Source: QWPN01 sp044238145 (lineage in GTDB: Bacteria > Planctomycetota > Planctomycetia > Pirellulales > UBA1268). Taken from it: a stretch of 57,562 nt of DNA. The notes beneath the pieces were generated by a model, which was not told the origin of the DNA, did not search any database, and saw only the letters and a list, made by a program, of their open reading frames with translations. The translations under genes and the position numbers were made by a program. This document shows, piece after piece, positions 49,542-57,562 of the stretch (the first letter of the stretch is position 1; each line of letters starts with the position of its first letter). Location of the stretch: NCBI GenBank assembly GCA_044238145.1, contig JBIIDT010000011.1, positions 1 to 57,562 of the forward strand, written 5' to 3'.

Positions 49542-51701
49542 ATGGGCAACGGGCGAAACGGGCGTGAGGGGTTTGAAAATGCGGCGCGCGTTGCAAAACG
49601 CCGCGGCCCGGTCGGCCGCCGCCGGCCCGCCCCGCTGGTGGCCGGCGAGCGGCTCGAGGCCCGGGCGCTGATGGCCGCCGACGGCCACATGGCGGTAGGC
49701 ATGAACCTGGAGAACATCGTCGACTGGTCGCCCGCCTGGACGTTCACCGACGCCTTCAAGGCCTCGCGACCCTGGATCGTGCACGCGGTCAACGCGGTCA
49801 CGGGCGAGACGACCTGGGACGTGGGCGACTCGCGGCCGCTCGCCCTCGATGCCAACGGCAACGTCACCAGCCTCGCCACCTGGACCAACGCCGCCGGGCA
49901 GTCGATCCGCCAGATGGCCGGCACGCTCATGTTTCGCGACATCGACGGCGGCTACCCGGCGGGCGTGTACCGGGCCGAGTGGGACGGCATCGGCACCGTG
50001 ACCTTCGGCTTCGACGCCCGCGTGGTCGCCACCGGCCGCACCGCCGCGGGCCGAAACTTCGCCGACCTCCAGGTCACCCCCACGGCCTCCGGCATCCACA
50101 TGCGGATCGAGGCCACGAGCCCGGCCGACCCGGTCCGCGACTTCAACGTCTGGATGCCCGACTGGGGCGGCCGGAGCTTCGCGGGCGAGCGGTGGCAGCC
50201 TGGCGCCGCGTTCTCCCCCTTCCATCCGCTCTTCCTCCAGCGTCTCGCCCCCTTCAAGACGCTCCGCTTCATGGGGATGCAGGAGACCAACTCCTCGGAC
50301 ATCCGCACCTGGGCCGACCGCCGCGACGCCCTCGACATCCGCCAGGGCTCCGGGCCGGGGGGCACCGCCAGCGAGCCGGTCGTCAACGGCATGGCCCTGG
50401 AGTACATGGTGCAGCTGGCCAACGACCTCGGCGTCGACCCGTGGTTCAACATGCCGCACATGGCCGACGACGCGTTCGTGCGGAACTTCGCCACCTACGT
50501 CCGCGACCACCTCGAGCCCGGCCGCAAGGCCCACGTCGAGTGGTCCAACGAGATCTGGAACTTCGGCTGGGGCTTCGAGGCCTCGCACTGGGTCGAGGCG
50601 CAAACCTCCCTGCCCCAGTACGCCGGGCTCGACAACTGGCAGGTGGCGGGCCGCGAGGCGAAGCGCGACCTCGACATCTGGACGGACGTCTTCGCCGGCC
50701 AGTCGCAGCGGCTGGTCCGCGTGGCCGCCGGCTGGGCGGCCGTCGACTGGGTGACCAACCGGGTCGTCGAGAGCATGGGTGGGTCCTTCGACGCCATCGC
50801 CATCGCCCCCTACATCACGCCCACCGACGAGCAGCGGGCCGGCTACTCCGCCGCGACCACGGTCGATCGCGTGCTCGCCGACACGCGGGCCAACATCACG
50901 ACGTCGCTGGAGTGGGTGGCCAACCACGGCCGGCTGGCCCGCGACTGGTCCGCGCGGCTCGGCCGAGAGGTCGCCCTCGTGGCCTACGAAGGAGGTCCGC
51001 ACCTCGACGGCCGCGGCGCGGCCTACCAGGACGCGTTTTACGCCGCCACCAACGACCCGCGGATGGGCGACGTCTATCGCGAGTACCTCCGCGGCCTCGA
51101 TGCGGCCGGCATGGATCTGTACGTCGACTTCCAGTTCACCGGCCAGGCCGGCGCCGCCCCGTGGGGCGACTTCGCGAAGCTCCACCGCATGGACGAGCCG
51201 CTGGCGACGGCCCACCGCTACGCCGCCGTGGCCGCCGCCGCCGACGGCTCCCTGTGGTCCGCCGAGCCGCCGCCGGCCCCGGCCCTACCGGTGGCCGCGA
51301 TCGAGTCGGCGGCGATCCGGGAGGGCAACTCGGGCCGACGGAAGCTGTGGTTCACGATCACCCTCTCCGCCGCCGCGATGCAGCCGGTCACGATCGGCTG
51401 GGCCACCGGCGACGGCACGGCGGTGGCGGCCCGCGACTACGTCGCCGCCGGTGGCCAGCTCACGTTCGCCCCCGGCCAGACGCGGGGCGCCGTGGCCGTG
51501 TGGGTCAAGGGCGACCGTGCCGTGGAGGCCGACGAGGACTTCCGCGTCACCCTCTCCGCATCCGCCAACGCCATCCTCTCGCCCACGGCGGGCGTCGCCA
51601 GCGGCCGGATCGTCAACGACGACGGCCTGTCGCGGCGGGCCTTGGCCGCGGCGTTCGCCGCGCTCGAGGCCTCCGGCACGACGATCAAACGCCGGGTGTG
51701 A
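49542..51701 (+). CDS. LEAR-type secreted glycan-active protein with Calx-beta domain
   Basis: A 719-residue protein. The basic N-terminus leads to the export motif ERLEARALMAADG (about residues 37-49). The central region is a TIM-barrel-like domain with the acidic motif HVEWSNEIWNFGWG, resembling the acid/base Glu of glycoside hydrolases, and VAYEGGPHLDGRG as a possible nucleophile. It ends in a Calx-beta module (VTIGWATGDGTAVAARDY, LTFAPGQTRGAVAV, DEDFRVTLS). The exact GH family and substrate are unknown; many such planctomycete proteins are annotated only as cellulose-binding. The ATG at 49542 is set by GGAG. Confidence 0.8.
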   Translation: MGNGRNGREGFENAARVAKRRGPVGRRRPAPLVAGERLEARALMAADGHMAVGMNLENIVDWSPAWTFTDAFKASRPWIVHAVNAVTGETTWDVGDSRPLALDANGNVTSLATWTNAAGQSIRQMAGTLMFRDIDGGYPAGVYRAEWDGIGTVTFGFDARVVATGRTAAGRNFADLQVTPTASGIHMRIEATSPADPVRDFNVWMPDWGGRSFAGERWQPGAAFSPFHPLFLQRLAPFKTLRFMGMQETNSSDIRTWADRRDALDIRQGSGPGGTASEPVVNGMALEYMVQLANDLGVDPWFNMPHMADDAFVRNFATYVRDHLEPGRKAHVEWSNEIWNFGWGFEASHWVEAQTSLPQYAGLDNWQVAGREAKRDLDIWTDVFAGQSQRLVRVAAGWAAVDWVTNRVVESMGGSFDAIAIAPYITPTDEQRAGYSAATTVDRVLADTRANITTSLEWVANHGRLARDWSARLGREVALVAYEGGPHLDGRGAAYQDAFYAATNDPRMGDVYREYLRGLDAAGMDLYVDFQFTGQAGAAPWGDFAKLHRMDEPLATAHRYAAVAAAADGSLWSAEPPPAPALPVAAIESAAIREGNSGRRKLWFTITLSAAAMQPVTIGWATGDGTAVAARDYVAAGGQLTFAPGQTRGAVAVWVKGDRAVEADEDFRVTLSASANAILSPTAGVASGRIVNDDGLSRRALAAAFAALEASGTTIKRRV

Positions 51702-51756
51702 GGGGGCTGCGGAGCCGGCCGCAGGCGTGCGGCTTCTTTCTTCGGCGCGCGGCGCG

Positions 51757-51762
51757 TACAAT
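51757..51762 (+). promoter_or_regulatory. Probable -10 box of prfB
   Basis: TACAAT lies seven bases before the prfB ATG, with TTCTTT (51734-51739) at -35 spacing. Transcription would begin at or one base before the ATG, making prfB leaderless. Confidence 0.5.
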
Positions 51763-51769
51763 CCGCCGC

Positions 51770-52895
51770 ATGGACACCGCACTCTTCCATCGCGCCGAAG
51801 CGATCCGGGCCCGACTGCTGCAGCTGCGGGACTCTCTTTGACTGGGAGGGACGCAGGCGATCGGCCGAGAAGCTCGAAGGCGCGATGTCGGCCGAGGGCT
51901 TCTGGAACGACTCCGGCAAGGCCCAGGCCACGGTCGCCGAGCTGAAGAGCGTCAACTCGGTGCTCAAGCCGCTGGAGGAGGCGCTCGCGGCCGGCCGCGA
52001 CCTCGAGGCCCTCGAGGAGCTCGCCCGGGAGGACGCCTCGCTCGAGAGCGAATTGTCCACCGAGGCCGCCCGGCTGGAGAAGCTCGTCGACGCCCTGGAA
52101 CTGGCCTCGCTCCTCTCCGGGCCGCACGACTCGAGCGACGCGCTCGTGTCGATCCACGCCCGCGACGGCGGCACCGACGCCAACGACTGGGCCGAGATGC
52201 TCCTGCGGATGTACTCGTCCTGGGCCTCGAAGCATGACTACGCGGTCGAGCTCCTCGACCGGCAGGACGACGCCGTGGCCGGCATCCAGAGCGCCACCGT
52301 CGCCGTCCGCGGCCCCTGGGCCTACGGCTACCTGCGGGGCGAGACGGGCATCCACCGGCTCGTCCGCATCAGCCCGTTCAACTCCGAGGGCAAGCGGCAG
52401 ACGAGCTTCGCGGCCGTCGACGTCGCGCCCGAGATCGCCGACGACGACAAGGAGGTCGAGATCAAGGACGAGGACGTCCGCGAGGACGTGTTTCGTGCCA
52501 GCGGCGCCGGCGGCCAGCACGTCAACAAGACGTCGAGCGCCATCCGCCTCACCCACTTCCCGTCGGGCATCGTGGTCCAGTGCCAGAGCGAGCGGAGCCA
52601 GCACAAGAACCGGGCCACGGCGATCAAGATGCTGCGGGCCCGGCTGGCGCGGCTGCAGGAGGAGAAGCGGGAAGCCGAGCAGCTCGCCCGCTACAAGCAA
52701 CAGCCGAAGACGGGCTTCGGCTCCCAGATCCGCAACTACTTCCTCCATCCCGACCAGCGGGTGAAGGATCAGCGGACCGGGCACTACGTGGGCAACTTCC
52801 AGAGCGTCCTCGACGGCAACCTGGACGGCTTCTTCGACGCCTACCTGCGGTGGAAGGCGTCCGGCGCATCGCCGGAAGCCGGCGGCGACGAGTAG
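51770..52895 (+). CDS. prfB: Peptide chain release factor 2, with programmed +1 frameshift
   Basis: The gene is read as 51770-51838 joined to 51840-52895, giving 374 residues. The first frame ends at TGA (51839-51841) after CTT; slipping by one base gives GAC and the conserved DWEGRRRSAEKLEGAM. Release factor 2 reads UAA and UGA stop codons: the SPF recognition motif is in RISPFNSEGKR and the catalytic GGQ in GAGGQHVNKTSSAIR. RF2 level is self-regulated through this slip, because low RF2 slows termination at the UGA and favours frameshifting. infA follows 70 bp later. Confidence 0.96.
51836..51842 (+). other. prfB +1 frameshift site (CTTTGAC)
   Basis: The canonical slippery core CTT TGA C is present. 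The Shine-Dalgarno-like stimulator normally three bases before the CTT is only weakly represented (GCGGGAC). Confidence 0.92.
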
Positions 52896-52965
52896 CGTGC
52901 TGGACGCCCGCCCGGGCCGGGGCTACCATCTGCCTCCGGTGCAGGAGTCGAACCGAAGGAACCTC

Positions 52966-53187
52966 ATGGCGGAAAAAGAGCAGGCACTCGAAGTGGAGGG
53001 CGTCGTCACGCAGGCCCTCGCCAACACCCGGTTCCGCGTGCAGATCGCCGGTGGCCACATCGTCAACGCCCACGTGGCGGGCAGGATGAGGAAGAACTTC
53101 ATCCGCATCGTTCCCGGCGACAAGGTGAAGGTCGAACTCTCGCCCTACGACCTGACCAAGGGCCGGATCACGTTCCGCGAAAGGTAG
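52966..53187 (+). CDS. infA: Translation initiation factor IF-1
   Basis: A 73-residue S1/OB-fold protein. It has the usual IF-1 pattern: VEGVVTQALANTRFRV, INA-type HIVNAHVAGRMRKNFIRI, and PGDKVKVELSPYDLTKGRI. It binds the ribosomal A site during initiation. The ATG at 52966 has an AAGGA ribosome binding site; the open frame upstream is not part of the gene. A possible promoter is CTGGAC (52900-52905) with TACCAT (52924-52929). Confidence 0.96.
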   Translation: MAEKEQALEVEGVVTQALANTRFRVQIAGGHIVNAHVAGRMRKNFIRIVPGDKVKVELSPYDLTKGRITFRER

Positions 53188-53196
53188 ACGCCGGCT

Positions 53197-55737
53197 TCAC
53201 TGCGGCGGGTCGGCCGGCGGCTCGTCGGCGGACTTGGACTCGAAGAACTGCTTCAGGTCGCCGAACGTCCGCAGCGGTTCCTTGCCCGTCTTCATCGCCT
53301 TGGTGAGCGGCTTCGGCGGACCGCTCGGGCCGCTCGCGACGTAGGTCCGCGGCCCCTGCTCGCGCTGCGGTCGCGGCCGCCCCTTGCCGCGGCCCCCCGC
53401 GGGTCGCGGCGGCGCGTTGCCGCCGGCCGGCGCCGCCGCAGGCCGTGAGGCCGCCGCGGGCCGCGGCGGCCGCTGCTCCTTCGCCGCGCGGGCCTGCTCC
53501 CGGCGGTCCTTCGCCTGCTGCTGCCGCTCCCGCTCGGCCGGCGCGATCATCGTCAGCGACACCCGCCGCCGCGCCTTGTCGAGTTCGAGGACCCAGACGG
53601 TCACCACCTGCCCGACGCTCACCACGTCGTGCGGGTCGCGGACGAAGCGGTTCGACAACTGGCTGATGTGCACCAGCCCGCTGTCGTGCAGGCCGATGTC
53701 GACGAACGCCCCGAAGTCGACGACGTTGAGCACGGCGCCCCGCAGTTCCATGCCCACCTCGAGATCCTCGAGCTTGAGCACGCCCTTCTTGAAGAACGGC
53801 CGCGGCAGGTCGTCGCGCGGGTCGCGGCCGGGCCGCTGGAGCTGCTCCACGATGTCGGCCAGCAGCAGCCGGCCGACCCCGAACTCGCCCGCCAGGGCGT
53901 CGAGGTCGAGGGCCGCGGCCCGCTCGGCCAGCGCCTCGGCCTGCTGGCGGCTGACGAGGTCGGCGGGGCTGCCCCCGATCCGCTCGAGCACCCGCTCCGC
54001 CACCGCGTAGCTCTCCGGGTGGATCCAGGTCCCGTCGAGCGGGTTGGCGCCGCCCGTGATCTTGAGGAAACCGACGGCCTGCACGAAGGCGGCCTCGCCG
54101 AAGCCGGGCACCTCGAGCAGCTGCTGCCGCGAGGCGAAGGGGCCGTTCTTCGTCCGCCATTCGTGGATGTTCCGCGCGGTCGGCTGGCTGAGGCCCGAGA
54201 CGTATCGCAGCAGGGCGGGACTGGCCGTGTTGAGATCGACGCCCACGTAGTTGACGCAGCTCTCCACCACCTGGTCGAGCGAGGCGTGCAGGTGGCGGGC
54301 CTTGACGTCGTGCTGGTACAGGCCGACGCCGATGTTCGCCGGCTCGATCTTCACCAGCTCCGAGAGCGGATCCTGCAGCCGGCGGCCGATCGAGATCGCA
54401 CCGCGGACGGCCGCCTCGTGGGCCGGCAGCTCCTCGCGGCCGTAGCCGCTCGTGGAATAGACGCTCGCCCCGGCCTCGTTGACGATCACGTAGGCCACGT
54501 CGAGCGGCGCGAGCTCGCCCGCCACCAGCTCGGCGACGAGGGTCTCAGTCTCCCGGCCGGCGGTGCCGTTGCCGATGGCGATCACCGTCAGGGCGTGAGC
54601 CTGCACGAGCTCGACGATCCGCCGGGCGGCGGCGGCCCGCTTCTCCGGCTGGCCGATGATGTGGAGCACCGCGTGCTCCAGCGGCGTACCGCACTCGTCG
54701 ATCGCCACCGCCTTGCAGCCGCTCTTGAAGCCGGGGTCGAGCGCCAGCACGCGGCGGCCTCCGACGGGGGGCTGGAGGAGCAGGTTTCGCAGGTTGCGGG
54801 CGAAGACCTCGACGGCGTGCGACTCGCAGAACTCGGTCATCTCGCGGCGGATCTCGCGCTCCAGGCTGGGAAGCACGAGCCGGGCGAGGGCGTCGCGGCA
54901 GCAGTTGCGGAGAAACTCCGCGTGCGGGTGGCCGGCCGGCACGAGCAGCTCGTCCGCGGCGGCCTGCAGTTCCTCCTGCGGGCCCTCGATCCGCACCTTG
55001 AGCAGCTTCGCCCGCTCGCCCCGGTTGATCGCCAGCAGGCGGTGCGGCGGCACCCGCTGGATGTGGTCGGAGTAGGCGAAATAATCGCGGAAATGCTTCT
55101 CGTCCTTGGAGAGAGCCTTGCCCTCGCTCTCCACCCGCCGGCTCGTGAGGTGCGCCGCGTGATGGAGGATGGCCCGCAGCCTTTGCCGCAGGTCGGCCCG
55201 CTCGCTGAACTCGTCGGCGATGATGTGGCCGACACCGAGGAGCGCGTCGGCCACGGCGGCCACCTGGGCGTCGGCATCGACGAAATCAGCCGCCCGCTTT
55301 TCCAGATCAGCGGCGGCCGGCGCGGCCTCGACGATCTCGCGGGCCAGCGGCCCGAGCTTCCGCTGCCGGGCGACCTCCGCCAGCGAGAGTTTTCGCGGCT
55401 TGTAGGGGAGATACAGGTCCTCCAGCTGCTTCGGGCTCTCGGCCGCGGCGATCGCCGCCTCGAGTTCGGGAGTCAGCCGGCCCTGCCCCTGCACCGTCCG
55501 GAGAATCGTCTGCTTGCGATCGGCGAGCTGGCGGGCCCGGGCCACGCTCTCCGCCACTCGCCGCACGTCGATCTCGTCGAGGCCGCCGGTCTGGTCGCGG
55601 CGGTAGCGGGTGATGAACGGGACGGTGTTGCCCGCGTCGAGGAGCTGCGCGGTCGCCTCCACCCGGGCGACGGGCATCCCCAGCCGGTGGGCGATCCGCC
55701 CCAGGTCGATGACCGCAGTGATCGGCGTCGATCCCAT
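53197..55737 (-). CDS. tex: Tex family RNA-binding protein (transcriptional accessory)
   Basis: An 846-residue protein. It has the Tex N-terminal helical region (NTVPFITRYRRDQTGGLDE), a YqgF/RNase H-like domain (LALDPGFKSGCKAVAID), helix-hairpin-helix motifs (NTASPALLRYVSGL, LEVPGFGEAAFVQAVGFL), and an S1 RNA-binding domain (GAVLNVVDFGAFVDIGLHDSG). A low-complexity basic tail rich in Ala, Arg and Pro follows, longer than in most Tex proteins. Tex affects transcription and translation fidelity by an unclear mechanism. It converges with infA with a gap of nine bases. Confidence 0.94.
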   Translation of the reverse strand: MGSTPITAVIDLGRIAHRLGMPVARVEATAQLLDAGNTVPFITRYRRDQTGGLDEIDVRRVAESVARARQLADRKQTILRTVQGQGRLTPELEAAIAAAESPKQLEDLYLPYKPRKLSLAEVARQRKLGPLAREIVEAAPAAADLEKRAADFVDADAQVAAVADALLGVGHIIADEFSERADLRQRLRAILHHAAHLTSRRVESEGKALSKDEKHFRDYFAYSDHIQRVPPHRLLAINRGERAKLLKVRIEGPQEELQAAADELLVPAGHPHAEFLRNCCRDALARLVLPSLEREIRREMTEFCESHAVEVFARNLRNLLLQPPVGGRRVLALDPGFKSGCKAVAIDECGTPLEHAVLHIIGQPEKRAAAARRIVELVQAHALTVIAIGNGTAGRETETLVAELVAGELAPLDVAYVIVNEAGASVYSTSGYGREELPAHEAAVRGAISIGRRLQDPLSELVKIEPANIGVGLYQHDVKARHLHASLDQVVESCVNYVGVDLNTASPALLRYVSGLSQPTARNIHEWRTKNGPFASRQQLLEVPGFGEAAFVQAVGFLKITGGANPLDGTWIHPESYAVAERVLERIGGSPADLVSRQQAEALAERAAALDLDALAGEFGVGRLLLADIVEQLQRPGRDPRDDLPRPFFKKGVLKLEDLEVGMELRGAVLNVVDFGAFVDIGLHDSGLVHISQLSNRFVRDPHDVVSVGQVVTVWVLELDKARRRVSLTMIAPAERERQQQAKDRREQARAAKEQRPPRPAAASRPAAAPAGGNAPPRPAGGRGKGRPRPQREQGPRTYVASGPSGPPKPLTKAMKTGKEPLRTFGDLKQFFESKSADEPPADPPQ

Positions 55738-56089
55738 CCGTCTCGCGAGTCGGCGACCAGTTCTGCGCCGCCGTTCCGCGCGATTCTCCTCCGCAATCCC
55801 CCCGCCCGCGCGACCAAGCAGGCAAACGGCAGGATCTGGATAACCACGTCGAATCTATGATCCACCGCCGACGGGTGTCAAACCGCCGCCGCTCGACGGT
55901 CCGGCGCCCGGGCGGCGCCCAGACCGCCCCGCTTCTCCCGTCCCGCACGGCGCGTTCGCCGCGCCTGCCCTTGACGGTACCGACGAAACTCCCCTATTCC
56001 CCGCCTTTCATCGGCCTGCCGCGGCCCGTCGTCCACCGCCCGCCGCGGGGCGAGAACCGCGACATTCCTCTCCAGCGAACGGCTGCGGC
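55738..56089. other. Intergenic region between tex and the aminotransferase gene
   Basis: No gene of credible size is seen. A promoter-like pair TTGACG ... TATTCC with an 18-bp spacer lies at about 55973-56002 on the plus strand and could serve the genes to the right. The tex promoter is expected in the left part but is not clear. Confidence 0.45.
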
Positions 56090-56182
56090 ATGACGATCAC
56101 GAAGCCCGAAGGACGCGCCGCGTCGACCGTGTTCGACCCGCTCCACGAACGGCAGCAGCTCCAGGAGTCACCCACCCGATGA
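56090..56182 (+). CDS. Possible 30-residue leader peptide overlapping the aminotransferase start
   Basis: A small open frame from the ATG at 56090 (MTITKPEGRAAS...) ends in a TGA that overlaps the next ATG as ATGA. This arrangement would couple translation of the two genes. No ribosome binding site is clear, and no similarity is recognised, so it may be chance. Confidence 0.3.
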   Translation: MTITKPEGRAASTVFDPLHERQQLQESPTR

Positions 56183-57459
56183 TCCGTCACTCCGCGTCCG
56201 CCGGCACCACTTCGGCTTCGGAAACCACGACTCGGGACGACCTGCTGCCGGCCGTGCCGCTCCTGGCGCTCGACCGCCAGCACGCCGTCCTGCGGGACGA
56301 GATCCGCGCGGCGATCGACCGGGTCGTCGACTCCGGCCGCTTCGTGCTCGGCCCGGACGTGAACGAACTCGAGGCGGAGCTGGCGAAGGCCCTCGACGTG
56401 CCACACGCCATCTCCTGCGCCTCGGGCAGCGATGCGCTCCTGCTGGCCCTGATGGCCCTCGGCGTCGGCTCCGGCGACGAGGTCGTGCTGCCCTCCTACA
56501 CGTTCTTCGCCACGGCCAGCGCCGTGACCCGCCTCGGGGCGGTGCCGATCTTCGCCGACATCGACCCGGCGACCTACCTCGTCGACCCGGCCGACGTCGA
56601 GCGGAAGATCAGCCGCCGCTGCAAGGCGATCGTCCCGGTGCACCTCTTCGGCCGGACGGCCGACATGGACGCCCTGCTGCCGATCGCCCGCCGGGCCGGC
56701 GTGCCCGTCGTCGAGGATGCCGCCCAGTCGATCCTCTCGACCTGGCATGGCCGCTGCTCCGGCGGCCTCGGTGACGTCGGCTGCTTCAGCTTCTATCCGA
56801 CCAAGAACCTCGGCGGCGCCGGCGACGGCGGCTTCCTCACGACCACCCGCGACGACGTCGCGAAGGCACTGAAACTGCTCCGCGTCCACGGCATGGAGCC
56901 GCGGTACTACCACCAGGTGATCGGCATCAACAGCCGGCTCGACTCGATCCAGGCGGCGATCCTCCGCGTGAAGCTGCCGCACCTCGACTCCTGGACGACC
57001 GCCCGGCAGGTCAATGCCGCCCGCTACGGCGAGCTGTTCGCCGGCTACGACCTCGCCCGACACGTCACCGTGCCCGGCGACGAGCCCCGCGGCCGCCACG
57101 TGTGGAACCAGTACGTGATCCGCATCGCCGACGGCCGGCGGGACGCCCTCCGGGCCCACCTCGCCAAGCAGGGCGTCGGCACGGAGATCTACTACCCCGT
57201 GCCGCTCCACGTGCAGCAGTGCTTCGAGCACCTCGGCTGGCGGACGGGCGACCTGCCGCAGACCGAGCAGGCGGCCGCCGAGACGCTGGCGCTACCGATC
57301 TTCCCCGAACTCTCGGTCGCCGAGCAGCGGACCGTCGTCGCCCGCGTGGCCGAGTTCTTCGCGGCCGCCCCGCTGCCACCCGCCACCGACGCGGCCGGCC
57401 TCCGGGCCCCGCACTTCCTCCGCCGGGCCGTGGGACGGGCCGACGAGGTCCGGTCCTGA
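56179..57459 (+). CDS. DegT/DnrJ/EryC1/StrS family aminotransferase
   Basis: A 426-residue fold-I PLP enzyme that typically makes amino sugars for cell-surface glycans or lipopolysaccharide. Motifs are CASGSDALLLALMALG (PLP phosphate), VLPSYTFFATASAV, VVEDAAQSILS (PLP pyridine Asp) and CFSFYPTKNLGGAGDGG with the Schiff-base lysine. The C-terminal block is GVGTEIYYPVPLHVQQCF. The sugar substrate is not predictable. An N-terminal extension of about 30 residues precedes the conserved VPLLALDRQH, so a later start is possible. Confidence 0.92.
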   Translation: MIRHSASAGTTSASETTTRDDLLPAVPLLALDRQHAVLRDEIRAAIDRVVDSGRFVLGPDVNELEAELAKALDVPHAISCASGSDALLLALMALGVGSGDEVVLPSYTFFATASAVTRLGAVPIFADIDPATYLVDPADVERKISRRCKAIVPVHLFGRTADMDALLPIARRAGVPVVEDAAQSILSTWHGRCSGGLGDVGCFSFYPTKNLGGAGDGGFLTTTRDDVAKALKLLRVHGMEPRYYHQVIGINSRLDSIQAAILRVKLPHLDSWTTARQVNAARYGELFAGYDLARHVTVPGDEPRGRHVWNQYVIRIADGRRDALRAHLAKQGVGTEIYYPVPLHVQQCFEHLGWRTGDLPQTEQAAAETLALPIFPELSVAEQRTVVARVAEFFAAAPLPPATDAAGLRAPHFLRRAVGRADEVRS

Positions 57460-57469
57460 CGCCGGTTCG

Positions 57470-57562
57470 TCAGCCGTCCTTGTCCGGGTCGAAGCGGCGG
57501 CTCGGCCGGCAGACGATGTAGACGCCGAGCGCCACCAGCAGGCCCACGAGCAGGTAGGCGAG
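57470..57562 (-). CDS. C-terminal end of a membrane protein, cut by the window edge
   Basis: The minus-strand frame enters from the window end and stops with TGA at 57472-57470. The 30 visible residues have one hydrophobic segment (LAYLLVGLLVALGVYIV) and a charged tail (RRFDPDKDG), so this is a small membrane protein or the last helix of a larger one. The family cannot be told. Confidence 0.55.
   Translation of the reverse strand, partial: LAYLLVGLLVALGVYIVCRPSRRFDPDKDG

Noticed and set aside
51770..51841. prfB as a frameshifted pseudogene
   Set aside because: The stop is the UGA of the standard CTTTGAC recoding site and the downstream frame is fully conserved, so this is programmed frameshifting.

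Overview
The window is about 57.6 kb of very GC-rich, gene-dense bacterial chromosome. It reads as a planctomycete, most likely of the Pirellulales type. The main signs are four secreted proteins carrying an N-terminal LEPR/LEAR/LEGR-type planctomycete export motif, a BBP7-family outer-membrane barrel, a sulfatase, secreted PQQ/NHL-type propellers, and a TPR-sulfotransferase giant. I see no phage, IS element, CRISPR array or rRNA. One tRNA is present, tRNA-Pro(CGG).

Layout. 0-11 kb: an SDR oxidoreductase, a cation/H+ antiporter, tRNA-Pro, a secreted PQQ-like propeller downstream of recJ, a YkgJ-type cysteine-cluster protein followed by hisS, then an H-NOX (heme nitric-oxide sensor) domain fused to a Ser/Thr kinase, a secreted unknown, and a YugP-type zinc peptidase. 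11-21.5 kb: two tandem paralogous beta-solenoid surface proteins of the LEPR class and a 1218-residue TPR / sulfotransferase / TPR / glycosyltransferase fusion. 21.5-33.7 kb: sulfatase and adenine deaminase; a four-gene operon (DoxX, aldose epimerase, rhomboid protease, Ca2+-type P-ATPase); the agmatine-to-putrescine pair aguB-aguA; and a GH49-like beta-helix hydrolase. 33.7-44 kb: a HEAT/TPR-like protein with a C-terminal Hint domain, glyA, a BBP7 barrel, a LEGR-type FG-GAP protein ending in an FKBP domain, a site-2 protease, a secreted unknown and lysA. 44-57.5 kb: a sulfotransferase, a ferredoxin, a repeat-rich intergenic region, a Tat-exported propeller, threonine aldolase, dprA, a sigma-54-preceded LEAR-type surface hydrolase with a Calx-beta domain, prfB with its +1 frameshift, infA, tex, a DegT/DnrJ aminotransferase and a cut-off membrane protein.

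Housekeeping genes (recJ, hisS, glyA, lysA, dprA, prfB, infA, tex) are interleaved with a large exported and surface repertoire. The most unusual items are the H-NOX-kinase fusion, the solenoid paralog pair (one has an in-frame TAG between its natural start and its LEPR motif), the four-module sulfotransferase/glycosyltransferase protein, a near-perfect sigma-54 promoter before a surface hydrolase, and a palindrome sitting on the predicted dprA transcription start. All calls come from reading sequence; no database search was run.
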